Origin: Zygnema cylindricum
Lineage: Eukaryota; Streptophyta; Zygnematophyceae; Zygnematales; Zygnemataceae
NCBI GenBank assembly: GCA_037447655.1
Contig: JBBHKE010000938.1
Location: 1-23,072 of the forward strand
Length of the DNA stretch: 23,072 nucleotides
Direction: 5' to 3'
Made by a program: the position numbers and the translations under genes. How positions within the stretch are numbered: the first letter of the stretch is position 1; every line of letters starts with the position of its first letter. This document shows positions 14,385-23,072 of the stretch, piece after piece. The notes under the pieces were generated by a model, which was given only the letters and a program-made list of their open reading frames with translations, ran no database searches and was not told where the DNA came from.

Positions 14385-14866
14385 TAGTGTTGGGTATCGG
14401 GTAAATTCATATCGACTTTTTTAGTACGTAGAGAACTTCCCATACGAAAAGTTCACACTAATTTAGTCAAAGTATAATCTGAAAAAAAAAAAAATTGCAG
14501 ACTGTTCGTTTCAGGCTTTCAGGCAGGAATACCTACCAATCTGCAGGCAGATTGGTAGCCATTACTGCTTATCCATTTCCAGCGACTAGTATTGTTCTTA
14601 TTTTTGGGGTTTCTTTTCTGAAGTGTACAAAATGTGAATTTTTATTATTATTTTTATTAATTTGGAGTAGCAGTAGCTACAACTACCAGCTGCAGTAGCA
14701 CTAGTACTGGCAGCAGCAGTAGTACTAGCAGCAGTAGCAAGAATAGTTTTAAAATTTAAAAAAACCTCAATATATTGGCGATACGATATATCGCGATTTT
14801 TAGCTTTTCGATATATCGAGGCGATGTATCGAATATCGGCAAATGGTCCTCGATACCCCAACACTA
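14385..14866. mobile_element. hAT-like MITE (TAGTG ends)
   Basis: 482 bases. Left end TAGTGTTGGGTATCG, right end CGATACCCCAACACTA, so the inverted ends match apart from one extra base. TAGTG fits the hAT end rule YARNG. Flanks are an identical 8-bp ACGATAGG (14377-14384 and 14867-14874). Because the target is itself an ACGATAGG tandem, this duplication is weaker evidence than usual. Inside are a CAG/TAG-rich triplet stretch (about 14666-14740) and nested palindromes of CGATATATCG type (about 14780-14845). There is no transposase coding. Confidence 0.8.
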
Positions 14867-14874
14867 ACGATAGG

Positions 14875-16123
14875 TATTTTTTATACGATATATAATTTTC
14901 TATACAATAGTGTCCTTGTGTGAAGTTTTTATTTGTCCTTGTTTGTTTTGATTTGGCAATTTTCTATGGAGTCTTATTCCACGTGGTTGCACAAAAACTG
15001 TTTTTCTGGTACGTTTTGCGGAAAATATGTGTACATAAAATTTAAGTTAAAATGTGGTCTTTTTTTTATTAGTGTACAAATGGCCAAAAGCATGGAACGT
15101 GATTTAAATTGTTATATTTACATGTACCTCAAGTTTGTATAAAAATCTACTTTTGACTCAACAGCTTGGAGCCTTTGTCGTTTCGGCGCTAATCCTCACT
15201 AACTTAAAATATTTCTCATTAAACTGTGTACAAACAGATGTATAACATAACGTTTTCCAGATTCAATACGGTTAAGTGACATGTTGTTTTAGGTTCGGAT
15301 GACAAACCATTCCAGCTTATTTTGAAAGTTTATGTAGAACTTGTCCTCCGTAACCTTGGAAAATTTTGGTCGATTTTCCACTTCTTTGCTCACGAGGGTA
15401 CGGAGACTACAGAAAAGACAGATTCTACGTTCCAATCGAGCATTCTTTGCAATTTTTTTGTACCACGACAGTACGGAGATCTTTAACAAAAACTTTTCAT
15501 TAAGACAACGAGTGAATTCAACAAAAAGAGCAATCTATTACATTATGCCAATGGAAAGTGTTAACTGGATGTCCAAGGAAATAGGTCATCGACAAACAAT
15601 GCTATACAAACTGATATAGTAGTAAGATCATACCATAAGTTGCTATGAGCATTACAAAATAATGTGGAGGAGGATTGTTTGAGTGTTATAATTAATCTCC
15701 GGTGCAAATGCAAATGAAGTCAAAGATTGTGGGCCACTCTGAAAAGAATTAATGTAAGTTTGTTAATTCGACTAGTGTTCAAAAACTGGGACTGTGTGAA
15801 CCTTATTAACGGGAAAACTACTCATGGTGTGCTATGCCACAAAACCAAGCTCAAGCCTAGCTCTCGTAAAGAATCCAGTTTCGCGTTATTTCTTCCGAGA
15901 GAAAAGGCGCGCCATCCATTTTCGCGTCTTATTTGTAACTATGTAGAGCTTTGGTACAATTCACGAATGTCTTAGCGCCGTTGATCTTATTTCGACTTGG
16001 GCAACCATTGGTCAGCTTTGACATTGTCTGACCAGTGCCAACTGTTTGCAAACCTCTGACAACTACAGTACAGTATGCATTTTAGCCAATAGCGACAAAA
16101 TCGCATAAATGCGCAACATAGGA
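14875..16123. other. Intergenic DNA, no gene seen
   Basis: About 1.25 kb of AT-rich DNA. Open frames of up to 92 codons (such as 15341-15619) have no domain, no splice context and no homology that I recognise. Scattered GTACGG and CGTAC words occur, as in the MITE cluster to the right, so older unrecognised element remnants are possible. Confidence 0.5.
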
Positions 16124-16131
16124 ACGAAAAG

Positions 16132-16989
16132 CATAGAGGTACCAGGCGTTATAAACGCACGCATGAAACGTCGAAAAAATAATGATATATGCACACGGAA
16201 CAAAAGCAAAAAAAAAAAAAATGCGTTGACCGACTTTGACTTCATAATAAAATATAAAATTAAAAAACATTTAATCCAAAGTACTACTACAACTTAGGGT
16301 ATGTGCTCATGTATAGAAGTACCGGGCATTTTATTATATCTTCCGTCAAAGATTTTCTCGCGGCTTCCGCTGGCCTCGCATCGCATATTTTAATATAGTG
16401 TTATGTACGAAATGTGTCATTCCGTACTAAAACTGCTCTTTATTTCGTACAGATCTACAAAATAAGTGCCACGTAATGGCGTCGACAGGGAAAAGCATAC
16501 TCAGATATTGGTACTGTTTAAATAGCGTTAGTTACTAATTTCGAATGTTTTTAAATAGCGTAGCACGAAATGTGTCATTCCGTACTAAAGCTTGTAATTT
16601 ATTTGTACAGTCGTACAAAATATGACAATGTGTCAGATAAAGGCGTCAACAATGGAAATTGAGTGCGTCGCACAGAAAATCGTACGCAGATTTGATTCCA
16701 AGTCATAAAGACGAAGGAAAATAGCACTAACTTGTTCTCACATGTTTAGGCGTCGAATGTGTGAACACATACTTTCACGGCTACCCTAAAATCATGGGAA
16801 TGTGTATCGACTTCTTAAATTTAATAGCGATTCACAGTGTACTTTCAACCTTTTTTTGAGAATTCCGTACGTTTTTTCGTACATTTTTTCGTACACGAAA
16901 AGTATACGAATTTAATGAAAATTTCAAAATCTTAAAAAATTAACGCATTTTCGTAAAAAGTGAAAATCCGTACGTTTGGTACCTCTATG
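16132..16989. mobile_element. MITE-like element C (CATAG ends, 8-bp duplication)
   Basis: 858 bases. Left end CATAGAGGTACCA (16132-16144), and the right end is its exact reverse complement TGGTACCTCTATG (to 16989). Flanks are an identical 8-bp ACGAAAAG (16124-16131 and 16990-16997). An 8-bp duplication suits hAT or P superfamilies; the third end base T departs from the hAT YARNG rule. The body is noncoding and rich in CGTAC words. An internal sequence at about 16309-16328 (ATGTATAGAAGTACCGGGC) resembles the left end, hinting at nested or tandem insertion. Confidence 0.75.
16407..16652 (+). repeat. Direct repeat inside element C
   Basis: Two units start at 16407 and 16565, 158 bases apart. 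Each opens with ACGAAATGTGTCATTCCG followed by TACTAAA, then a TCGTACA- or TGTACA-containing stretch, and ends near GGCGTC(G/A)ACA. The second unit has small insertions. A shared TTTAAATAGCGTTAG / TTTAAATAGCGTAGC block lies between them. Confidence 0.7.
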
Positions 16990-17097
16990 ACGAAAAGCTA
17001 CGCGCCAATTTTTTTTTCAAGAACCCGCATTTAAAGCGCGATTTTATTTGAATGACGATTTTGTATGCAAAATCGTATGGGATACGATAGTGCGCGT

Positions 17098-17561
17098 CAG
17101 AGGTCGCAAACGGTCAACCGAAACCGTAACCGACCGTTAACCGACCGCCCGCATCAGATCCTTAACGGATTCGGGTGCCAAATTTGGGGGGTGGGGCGAA
17201 TTTGGGCGGTTGATTCACGGGAAAAAAAAAAAATTGGTTATGGTCGGGTAAGCAAAAAACGAAAAAAAATGAAGGTTTTGTACTGTCAATACTATCCAAC
17301 ATTATTGTACTTTGTACTCTTGGTATCGTGGAAGGTATAAGGGAGATGTACCACTAATTTTGTACTTATTCAGGTACGGACAGGTACGGGTAGTCGCGAG
17401 AAATCGAGTTTCGGTTAACTCTTTTTTTCGTAAACGCGTTTCGGGTAAAGTTCAACAATTTTGGAGCGTGACATAACCTGGTCGGGAGTCGGGTACTCAG
17501 ATTTTGGAAAAAAAAAAAGGTCGGTTTCGGTTATCTAAAATTTTGACTTTTGCGACCTCTG
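17098..17561. mobile_element. hAT-like MITE D (CAGAG ends)
   Basis: 464 bases. Left end CAGAGGTCGCAAA, right end TTTTGCGACCTCTG; the first 13 bases pair perfectly. Subterminal CCGAAACCG and CGGTTTCGG blocks are also inverted. CAGAG fits the hAT YARNG rule. Flanks are GTGCGCGT (17090-17097) and GCGCGCGT (17562-17569), matching at 7 of 8. The body is full of CGGT/ACCG words and has no transposase. The 91-codon open frame over its left half is incidental. Confidence 0.85.
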
Positions 17562-17834
17562 GCGCGCGTACCGAAAAGATGTATTATTTCATTTTACATT
17601 AATTTCACCGATTGCTTGCTACAATATGCACCTATTTCTCTTATTCTCACCTCATAGGTATCATAATTATACGATTCCCTTCGACCTTGGCCATCCTTTA
17701 CCGGCGTTTCTAAAAATAGTTACTCCATATTTTAAACCCCTAAATCCACATATATAGAAAAGCTAAATTACTCACTTCTGTCATAGATACACGCACCTAG
17801 CATACTTGGCGTACAATATTAAATCACTAAAAAA

Positions 17835-18290
17835 CATTGTTGTTCAAATCATGCGATTTTTTCCTTTTTTCCAATTAAAACGTATAATTCGTGACTGTTG
17901 AAAAAATCGCAAAAAAATGCGATGTACTTTCTGTCCGGTAAACTGAATACGGAAACGGTACGGTATTTAAAGAAAACTGCACGGTTCTGTACGGTAAATG
18001 TACGAACTTTGACGAAAAGATACGTTGCACTTCGTAGTACTTTCTGTCCGGTAAACTGAACAGAAATTTTACGGGAAATGTACGGACTATTACGAAAAAG
18101 ATACGGAAAATGTACGAAAAATGTACAAACTACGGTACATGTAAAATTCATTTTTGTTTTACATGTACGGAATACTTCGGATGAAAATTCATTAACGATT
18201 TTTAACGATTTGTTCAAAACGTTCAATGCGTTCGTTACGTATAATTCGGCGTGATTTGACCGTTCGCACTATACGCTTTGAACAACTATG
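17835..18290 (+). mobile_element. MITE-like element A1
   Basis: 456 bases. Left end CATTGTTGTTCAAA, right end TTTGAACAACTATG, one mismatch in 14. Flanks are CTAAAAAA (17827-17834) and ATAAAAAA (18291-18298), 7 of 8 matching. The element is an inverted relative of A2 at 19279-19760 over most of its length, including a shared AAAACGTATAATTCGTGACT block and ATTCATTAACGATTTTTA. Inside, CTGTCCGGTAAACTGAA occurs twice (17931-17947 and 18044-18060). TACGG and GTACGG words are dense. No coding capacity: the 125-codon minus frame is incidental. Confidence 0.85.
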
Positions 18291-18483
18291 ATAAAAAAGT
18301 AAAAATATTATACTAAAACCTCATTCTACGATTCAGGTTTGCTCTTATTTTTTCACAAGCGCCGGGTACGGTATTATAAAATCACACTATTAAAAAGTTT
18401 TGAAATAGTTTTGGACCAATATATCTGCCCTAAAGAACCAAAAAAATCTTTTTCTTTCGTAGTCATATCTCATATCTAAAAAT

Positions 18484-18506
18484 AACCCTAAAAACCCTAA
18501 AACCCT
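18484..18506 (+). repeat. Short interstitial telomere-like repeat
   Basis: Three imperfect units of the plant telomere type (ACCCTAA with A insertions), including a perfect AAACCCTAA at 18492-18500. It ends four bases before the target duplication of element B1. Too short to be a chromosome end. Confidence 0.7.
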
Positions 18507-18518
18507 GCGGCATAAAAC

Positions 18519-18824
18519 CATAGTTCAAAAGTAGGTGTCTTTATGGTAGGCCTTTGGTCGGCGCCTTCATCGTAAGCTGTGTTATGGGCTTTTCATGTGA
18601 TCTTCTTAGATCGCTACTTTGATCAGCGACCGTCCGATCGTCCGAATCTGACGGTGTATATAAACATTTTTGGTCCGAATGTTTTAATTGGTCCAATTTT
18701 TGGTCCGAATGGCTTAATTGGTCCGAATAGGTCCGAATACAATATGGGTCTCAAGGTCATAATGTATGTTTTGCATACAATAGGCATATTGTATGGGCCT
18801 ACTTTCACCTACTTTTGAACTATG
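18519..18824 (+). mobile_element. MITE-like element B1
   Basis: 306 bases. Left end CATAGTTCAAAAGTAGGTG, and the right end is its exact reverse complement CACCTACTTTTGAACTATG. Flanks are an identical 8-bp CATAAAAC (18511-18518 and 18825-18832). It shares its left end and right-hand 240 bases with B2 in the same orientation, including TCTTCTTAGATCGCTACTTT and GACCGTCCGATCGTCC. It has several TGGTCCGAAT tandem units (about 18668-18730) and a nested palindrome of ATACAATATG / CATATTGTAT (18738-18794). Noncoding. Exact ends and duplication make this the best-defined element of the cluster. Confidence 0.9.
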
Positions 18825-18832
18825 CATAAAAC

Positions 18833-19270
18833 AAAGGACACTCATTGGCTGCGTCTCCACGCACCATATCAGATAGGTTACGGACTCAAAATTCGGGTTG
18901 GCCGGACACCCCTCATGTGTCCTGTAAGTGTACGCTTTCGTACAATTTTGTTTTTAAGGATGTGCAAGTAGATTTGGGATGTCCACCTAGCAACTCCGAT
19001 TTTGCATTTTCCCGACGAAAAAAGTCGGCACGGCTGACAGCTATTCAGTTTGTACGAAAACGACGGTCTTCTGCGTGATGTTTCTCTCTTTTGTCAGTAT
19101 CAGAGATTTCACTGGCTGTCATAATTTTTGTCATGCGGCAAGCTTTGGTAGAGGTTTCTCAGTTTTTGTCCTCACCTGCTAGGAACTTTAACTGACGCGT
19201 GTCAAGTGCTAATGCAGGCGAAATAGTACGGTAAGATTTGATGTGACAAGTGACAAGTGGAGATGTTTTG
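18833..19270. other. Short unique stretch between MITEs
   Basis: About 440 bases without recognised repeats. A 77-codon open frame (18845-19078) has no domain and is not called. Base composition is less AT-rich than in the flanking elements. Confidence 0.45.
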
Positions 19271-19278
19271 ATATAAAA

Positions 19279-19760
19279 CATAGTTGTTCACGGCGTTTAG
19301 TGCGAACGATTTAATCGCGACGAACTATACGTAACAAACGCATTGAACCTTTTGAAAAAATCGTAAAAATCGTTAATGAATTTTCGTCCGTACTATTTCG
19401 TACATGTAAACAAAAATAAATTGTACATATCCCGCAGTTTGTACATTTTTCGTACAGTTCCCGTCGCTTTTCGTCATAGTCCGTACAATTTTGGTTTAAT
19501 TCCGTACGTTTACCGTTAAATTTCTGTTCAGTTTACCGGACAGAAAGTACTACGAAGTGCAACGTATCTTTTAGACAAATTCCGTACTTTTTTGGTACAA
19601 AACCGTACAGTTACTGTACATACCGTACAGTTTCCGTAAATTCTCCGTTCAGTTTACCGGACAGAAAGTACATCACGTTTTTTTCCGATTTATTCAAAAG
19701 TCACGAATTATACGTTTTAATCGTAAAAAAGGAAAAAATCGCGCGATTTGAACAACTATG
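19279..19760 (-). mobile_element. MITE-like element A2 (inverted relative to A1)
   Basis: 482 bases. Left end CATAGTTGTTCA, right end TGAACAACTATG, perfect over 12. Flanks are an identical 8-bp ATATAAAA (19271-19278 and 19761-19768); it has T at position 2 and A at position 7, as in the hAT target preference nTnnnnAn. Read in reverse it aligns with A1 nearly end to end. It carries two copies of the TTCAGTTTACCGGACAG block (from 19527 and 19648), the reverse of the A1 repeats. Noncoding. Confidence 0.88.
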
Positions 19761-20067
19761 ATATAAAAGTTGCACGTTAAGACAACGTCAAACTGTACGA
19801 AACGCACATGCACCACCGACAGACGAACCGCACCGACTTTATTTGCAAATGCTTTATGTAAATAAAAGCTTTTGTTTGGTACTCCCACAGCTGACTGCCC
19901 GACTCCTGATTTGCGAATGCAGCCAAACATTTTGTATGACAAAAAAAACATTTTTTCTTACGTGGACAAATCACTGTACTGTAATCCGCAACCAAATGGC
20001 CAGGTGGAGCTTCCTTACTCAACGGTCTTTTTGTCAACCTTTCTACGTGGCAACAAAGCATTTTGAA

Positions 20068-20630
20068 TATAGTTCAAAACATACTTCAAAAGTAGGCGTT
20101 TTTATGGTAGGCCTTTGGTAGGGCGCACAAAACTTGGTACAAAACTCGCGCAGAGAGGCATACTGTATGTGTGTGCGTTGTGCACACTCTTGTACGTGAC
20201 GTATCATCATAGTACAGCACACGCCGCCGGACGAATTTTTTTAGCGAACTGACACGGCGTAGGATGACATTCCGCGGGAAAAAAACCCGGAAAAAAAAAT
20301 AAACGCGAACGTAAGTCCTGTCGTAAGTCTTATTGGCTTTTCATGTGATCTTCTTAGATCGCTACTTTGATCAACGACCGTCCGATCGTCCAAATTTGAC
20401 GGTTTAAATCAAAAATACCTCAAAACTCACAGAAAAATAAAAAATTGCCCGAATGTTTTTCAAAATTTAGACATGACATTTAATTCTCTATTGATCGATG
20501 TGCAACTCAACCATGTTACTAGTTTTTTTCCATTTGCGACCAATACAATATGGGTCTCAAGGCCATATTGTATGTTTTGCGTACAATAGGCATATTGTAT
20601 GGGCCAACTTTCACCTACTTTTGAACTATG
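20068..20630 (+). mobile_element. MITE-like element B2, longer relative of B1
   Basis: 563 bases, same orientation as B1. Left end TATAGTTCAAAA, then an extra CATACTTCAAAA duplication, then GTAGGCG. Right end CACCTACTTTTGAACTATG. The first base T replaces C. Flanks ATTTTGAA (20060-20067) and ATTCTGAT (20631-20638) match at 6 of 8, so the duplication is decayed. The part unlike B1 (about 20118-20330) is GC-richer, with a TGTGTGTGCGTTGTGCACAC segment. The shared right part starts near 20336. An internal palindrome ACAATATGG / CCATATTGT is present. It abuts the retroelement to its right. Noncoding. Confidence 0.78.
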
Positions 20631-20639
20631 ATTCTGATG

Positions 20640-23072
20640 ATACGAGAGTGGGACCGACTTTATTGAAAAGCGTGATGGTAAACCATCTGAGTCCATAGGA
20701 ACAAAAAGAAGTAGCATTGCTAAAACTAAAAAACCACATAACGAGGGAATAAACAAAAAGGAAAATCAAGGCAAAAACGACGAAAATACGAAAGGATGGT
20801 AGGGAAGTCAAAAACACCCAAAAAAACAAAACCCAACAAACAAAACATCAAAGGAAAAAACTAACATGTAGCAAAAAACCCCCAACATAACCAAAAATCT
20901 ACGGAAAGCAACCACGTAAGTCCCCGAATCCCAGAGGAGCACGAGGAGGAAGTTCCGGAACACGCCGTCAATCCATAACGGCAATAGACGATCGAAGTAA
21001 TATAGAAGCCAACACCCGTTGTAGGGCCACGGAAAAAACGTTGACGATATAAAGAAGTAAGGACTGAAACAGGAGGGCTCCCAAGTCCTCGCCTCTCGAA
21101 CGAGGGGCGACCACAAGTACGAAAAAACTCGTCCAAAGCTACACCCAAACACCCAAATATCTCGACCGCCATCGAAATGAAGCCATCCATAGCGTCGCGA
21201 CGGGCATAATCACACTCCTTCCTTTTAGCCGCGTCACAAACAGCCACACCCACATGCCAAGCCGCTTGGTTGAGGACTGTAGTTGAGGTAGGGTTCGCCA
21301 AAACAATGTCATCAAATGTACAATGTGCACCATCAAGTAATACAAGGTCAATCAGACGTGAAGGAATAATGTGATAGACCTCCCGACGAATAGAAAGTCC
21401 CCCCTCAAAAGCGATAACAGCGATGGTGTCTCGAATCGTGTCGTGCGCCTGAATCAACTCGCCCCCGTGGGTGCAGCGAAGCAAATGGACCCCGTCGGAC
21501 TCGAGAACGTGGCCACAAGAGCAAACAAGTGAGCCAAGCAAAGGTGGGTGAGGAAGGCCAAGCCGTAACAGAAGGGCCGTGGTGAACTGAGCCGGGGTGA
21601 AACGAAGAGTGGATAAGATAGGGACAGCGAATAGCCAAGCTCTCGAGCCAGGTCCGCCACAGGACAAAAACGTGCACGCAAAGAATCGCAGGGAAGCGCC
21701 TCCAGTAGCTGGGATTTAATAGCGGCGACAACCTGATCAGAAATGGATTACTGAACACGCGCAACTGATGTCGTAACAAGAGTGGAAAAAATCAGCATGT
21801 CCTCGATAGCAGCCGGATTAAGAGAACGTGATGCATCCAAAAGGGACCGCTAGAAGGCGAGCTCACCATCCGAAACACGGGGAACCACGGCCTCAAGAAT
21901 AGGAGTGTCCCCGGCCAGAAAAACGAGAGACAATAGTGGAAACAACAAGGCACCAACTCCCCAAATAGGCGGTTGGAGCAACATTCGTCGTCGAGAGTAA
22001 ACCCAAACTGCCAGCCGAGACAAAAAGAGAGGCTTGGATGTGTGCCGCAGGCCCAAACTCGCAATCGAAAGCTCCTCGGCCCAACAAAGTGTGAAGGACA
22101 TCCATAAGGCGATCATCGAATGCAGAAAGTGAGGACACAAAAGATGGGGTGGGAGGGGAAGTCCAAGAAAGGTAGGAGGGCCTGTGAGGGAAACACCGTG
22201 TCAGAAGAGCAACAGCCACATGGGGGTCAGAAAGGTGAGGAAGGTCGTCCACATGGGATAAATCTGTTTGGAGAGCGGAATCAAAGAATGTCGTGACGAA
22301 GCAAGCGGGCAACCCAACACACGAGTGCCTTCGGAAAAAGGAGGAGTTTTAAAACAAAGAGGGGGAGTGAAAGGAGGAGGAATATGACGTGGGGACCAAA
22401 CAACACACTTAGAGGGCTGGACCGAAAGATTGAGTTTGGCCAAGCGAGCCTTGAAAAATTTATAGGCCGATAATGACCAATAATGTGTGTGTCATCCGCA
22501 ACTGAAGGGAAGAGGATAGAAGGGTAAGCAGTTACTGAAGCTCGGAGGGCGCGGTAATGGGCTAGGGCAAACAAAGGGCCCCCAAGAGGATCACCCTGTC
22601 GAGTGCCAATCGTGAAAGAAATTCGGACCAAAGAAAGTGGGACCAAATCATCATCAGTGGAGAAAGAGAGGCTAATGCTCAGAGAATAAATAGCTCTCAC
22701 AAAAGGAAATAACTCGACAATCATGAAAGGTGCAGCCATAAAATCCAAAAAAATGGCATTCCGATCCACTATATTAAAGGATTAGAAACATCCACCTGGA
22801 GGACTAACCAATCAGGATGGGCATCTAACAAAGCCCGGATCCTGTGGACCACGGCATCACAACCCCCCGGGTTGCCAATCCGAACTGATGAGGAGAGATA
22901 TAATCATGGAAAGCGGGTTGGAGCTGGATACAGATGGCACGGGCCACCAATCGGTACAATACCTCGCCCACTGCAATAGGACGGATTCCCCCATTGGGTT
23001 TGGTGACAGCTACGAAGCGGGAGGCCGTGAGGAGGTCACAAATACAAGAAGGGACACTGCCAGCCGCAATGA
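20640..23072 (-). mobile_element. Non-LTR retrotransposon copy (right), broken, cut by window edge
   Basis: Read leftward from the window edge. About 22790-23072 gives RT fingers (VTKPNGGIRPIAVGEVLYRL, FGLATRGG). LQVDVSN at about 22781-22800 carries the motif A Asp. Near 22571-22605 is TRQGDPLGGPLF. VADDTH near 22488-22503 is the motif C Asp pair, with V where Y is usual. After a frameshift come LNLSVQPSKCVVWSP and RVLGCPLAS, then more shifts through 21893-22312 (HRPSYLSW, AYLGSWC). A 268-codon open stretch (20861-21667) holds a Cys/His cluster CSCG-x8-H-x3-C near 21475-21525, then RLID-x12-D near 21300-21357, which fits the R2-type restriction-like endonuclease pattern, then a conserved-looking tail (KRKECDYA, AVEIFGCLGVAL). 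Frameshifts and stops make it nonfunctional as read, but it is less decayed than the left copy. The A-rich DNA from about 20640 to 20860 is probably its 3' end. Confidence 0.85.

Noticed and set aside
17065-17340. 91-codon plus-strand open frame
   Set aside because: It lies across the left end of MITE D and consists of its repetitive CCG/CGG sequence.
17849-18226. 125-codon minus-strand open frame
   Set aside because: It falls wholly inside MITE A1. The inverted relative A2 does not keep it open, so it is incidental.
17835-19760. A1 and A2 as long terminal inverted repeats of one 1.9-kb transposon
   Set aside because: Each arm has its own complete inverted ends and its own 8-bp duplication, with different duplicated sequences.

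Overview
The window looks like nuclear DNA of a plant or close streptophyte relative. Both genes I can model have GT-AG introns and dispersed coding exons. Plant-type telomere-like boxes (AAACCCTAA) recur. Intergenic DNA is AT-rich and full of short DNA transposons and decayed retroelements. One gene resembles a plant-specific family (DUF1635-like, from recollection). I cannot name the species, and nothing here is bacterial, organellar or viral.

Layout. (1) 440-2710, minus: a heavily decayed non-LTR retrotransposon copy. (2) 2711-4720: AT-rich intergenic DNA with no convincing gene. (3) 4721-7552, minus: a two-exon gene for an 803-residue protein with an N-terminal coiled coil, a very long Gln-rich middle and a conserved-looking C-terminus. 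(4) 7553-9821: the divergent promoter region, with a long CT tract; TGACGTCA palindromes lie in and around it. (5) 9822-13697, plus: a four-exon gene for a 259-residue, probably plastid-targeted rhodanese-domain protein. The exon phases fit exactly, and the catalytic Cys codon is split by an intron. (6) 14385-20630: seven short non-autonomous DNA transposons (MITEs). Six of them are packed into 4.5 kb (16132-20630). Each has matching ends and 8-bp direct flanking repeats that are perfect or near-perfect in six of the seven. No transposase is visible. (7) about 20640-23072, minus: a younger, still broken copy of the same retrotransposon type, running off the right edge. It shows RT motifs, a Cys/His cluster and an R..D-x12-D motif typical of restriction-like endonucleases.

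The two genes are divergent neighbours and may share upstream control DNA. There is no operon-like system. The best candidate for something undescribed is the dense MITE cluster: at least three end types beginning CATAG, an inverted pair of long related elements, and a foldback-rich pair. The possible RLE-type retroelement is the second.
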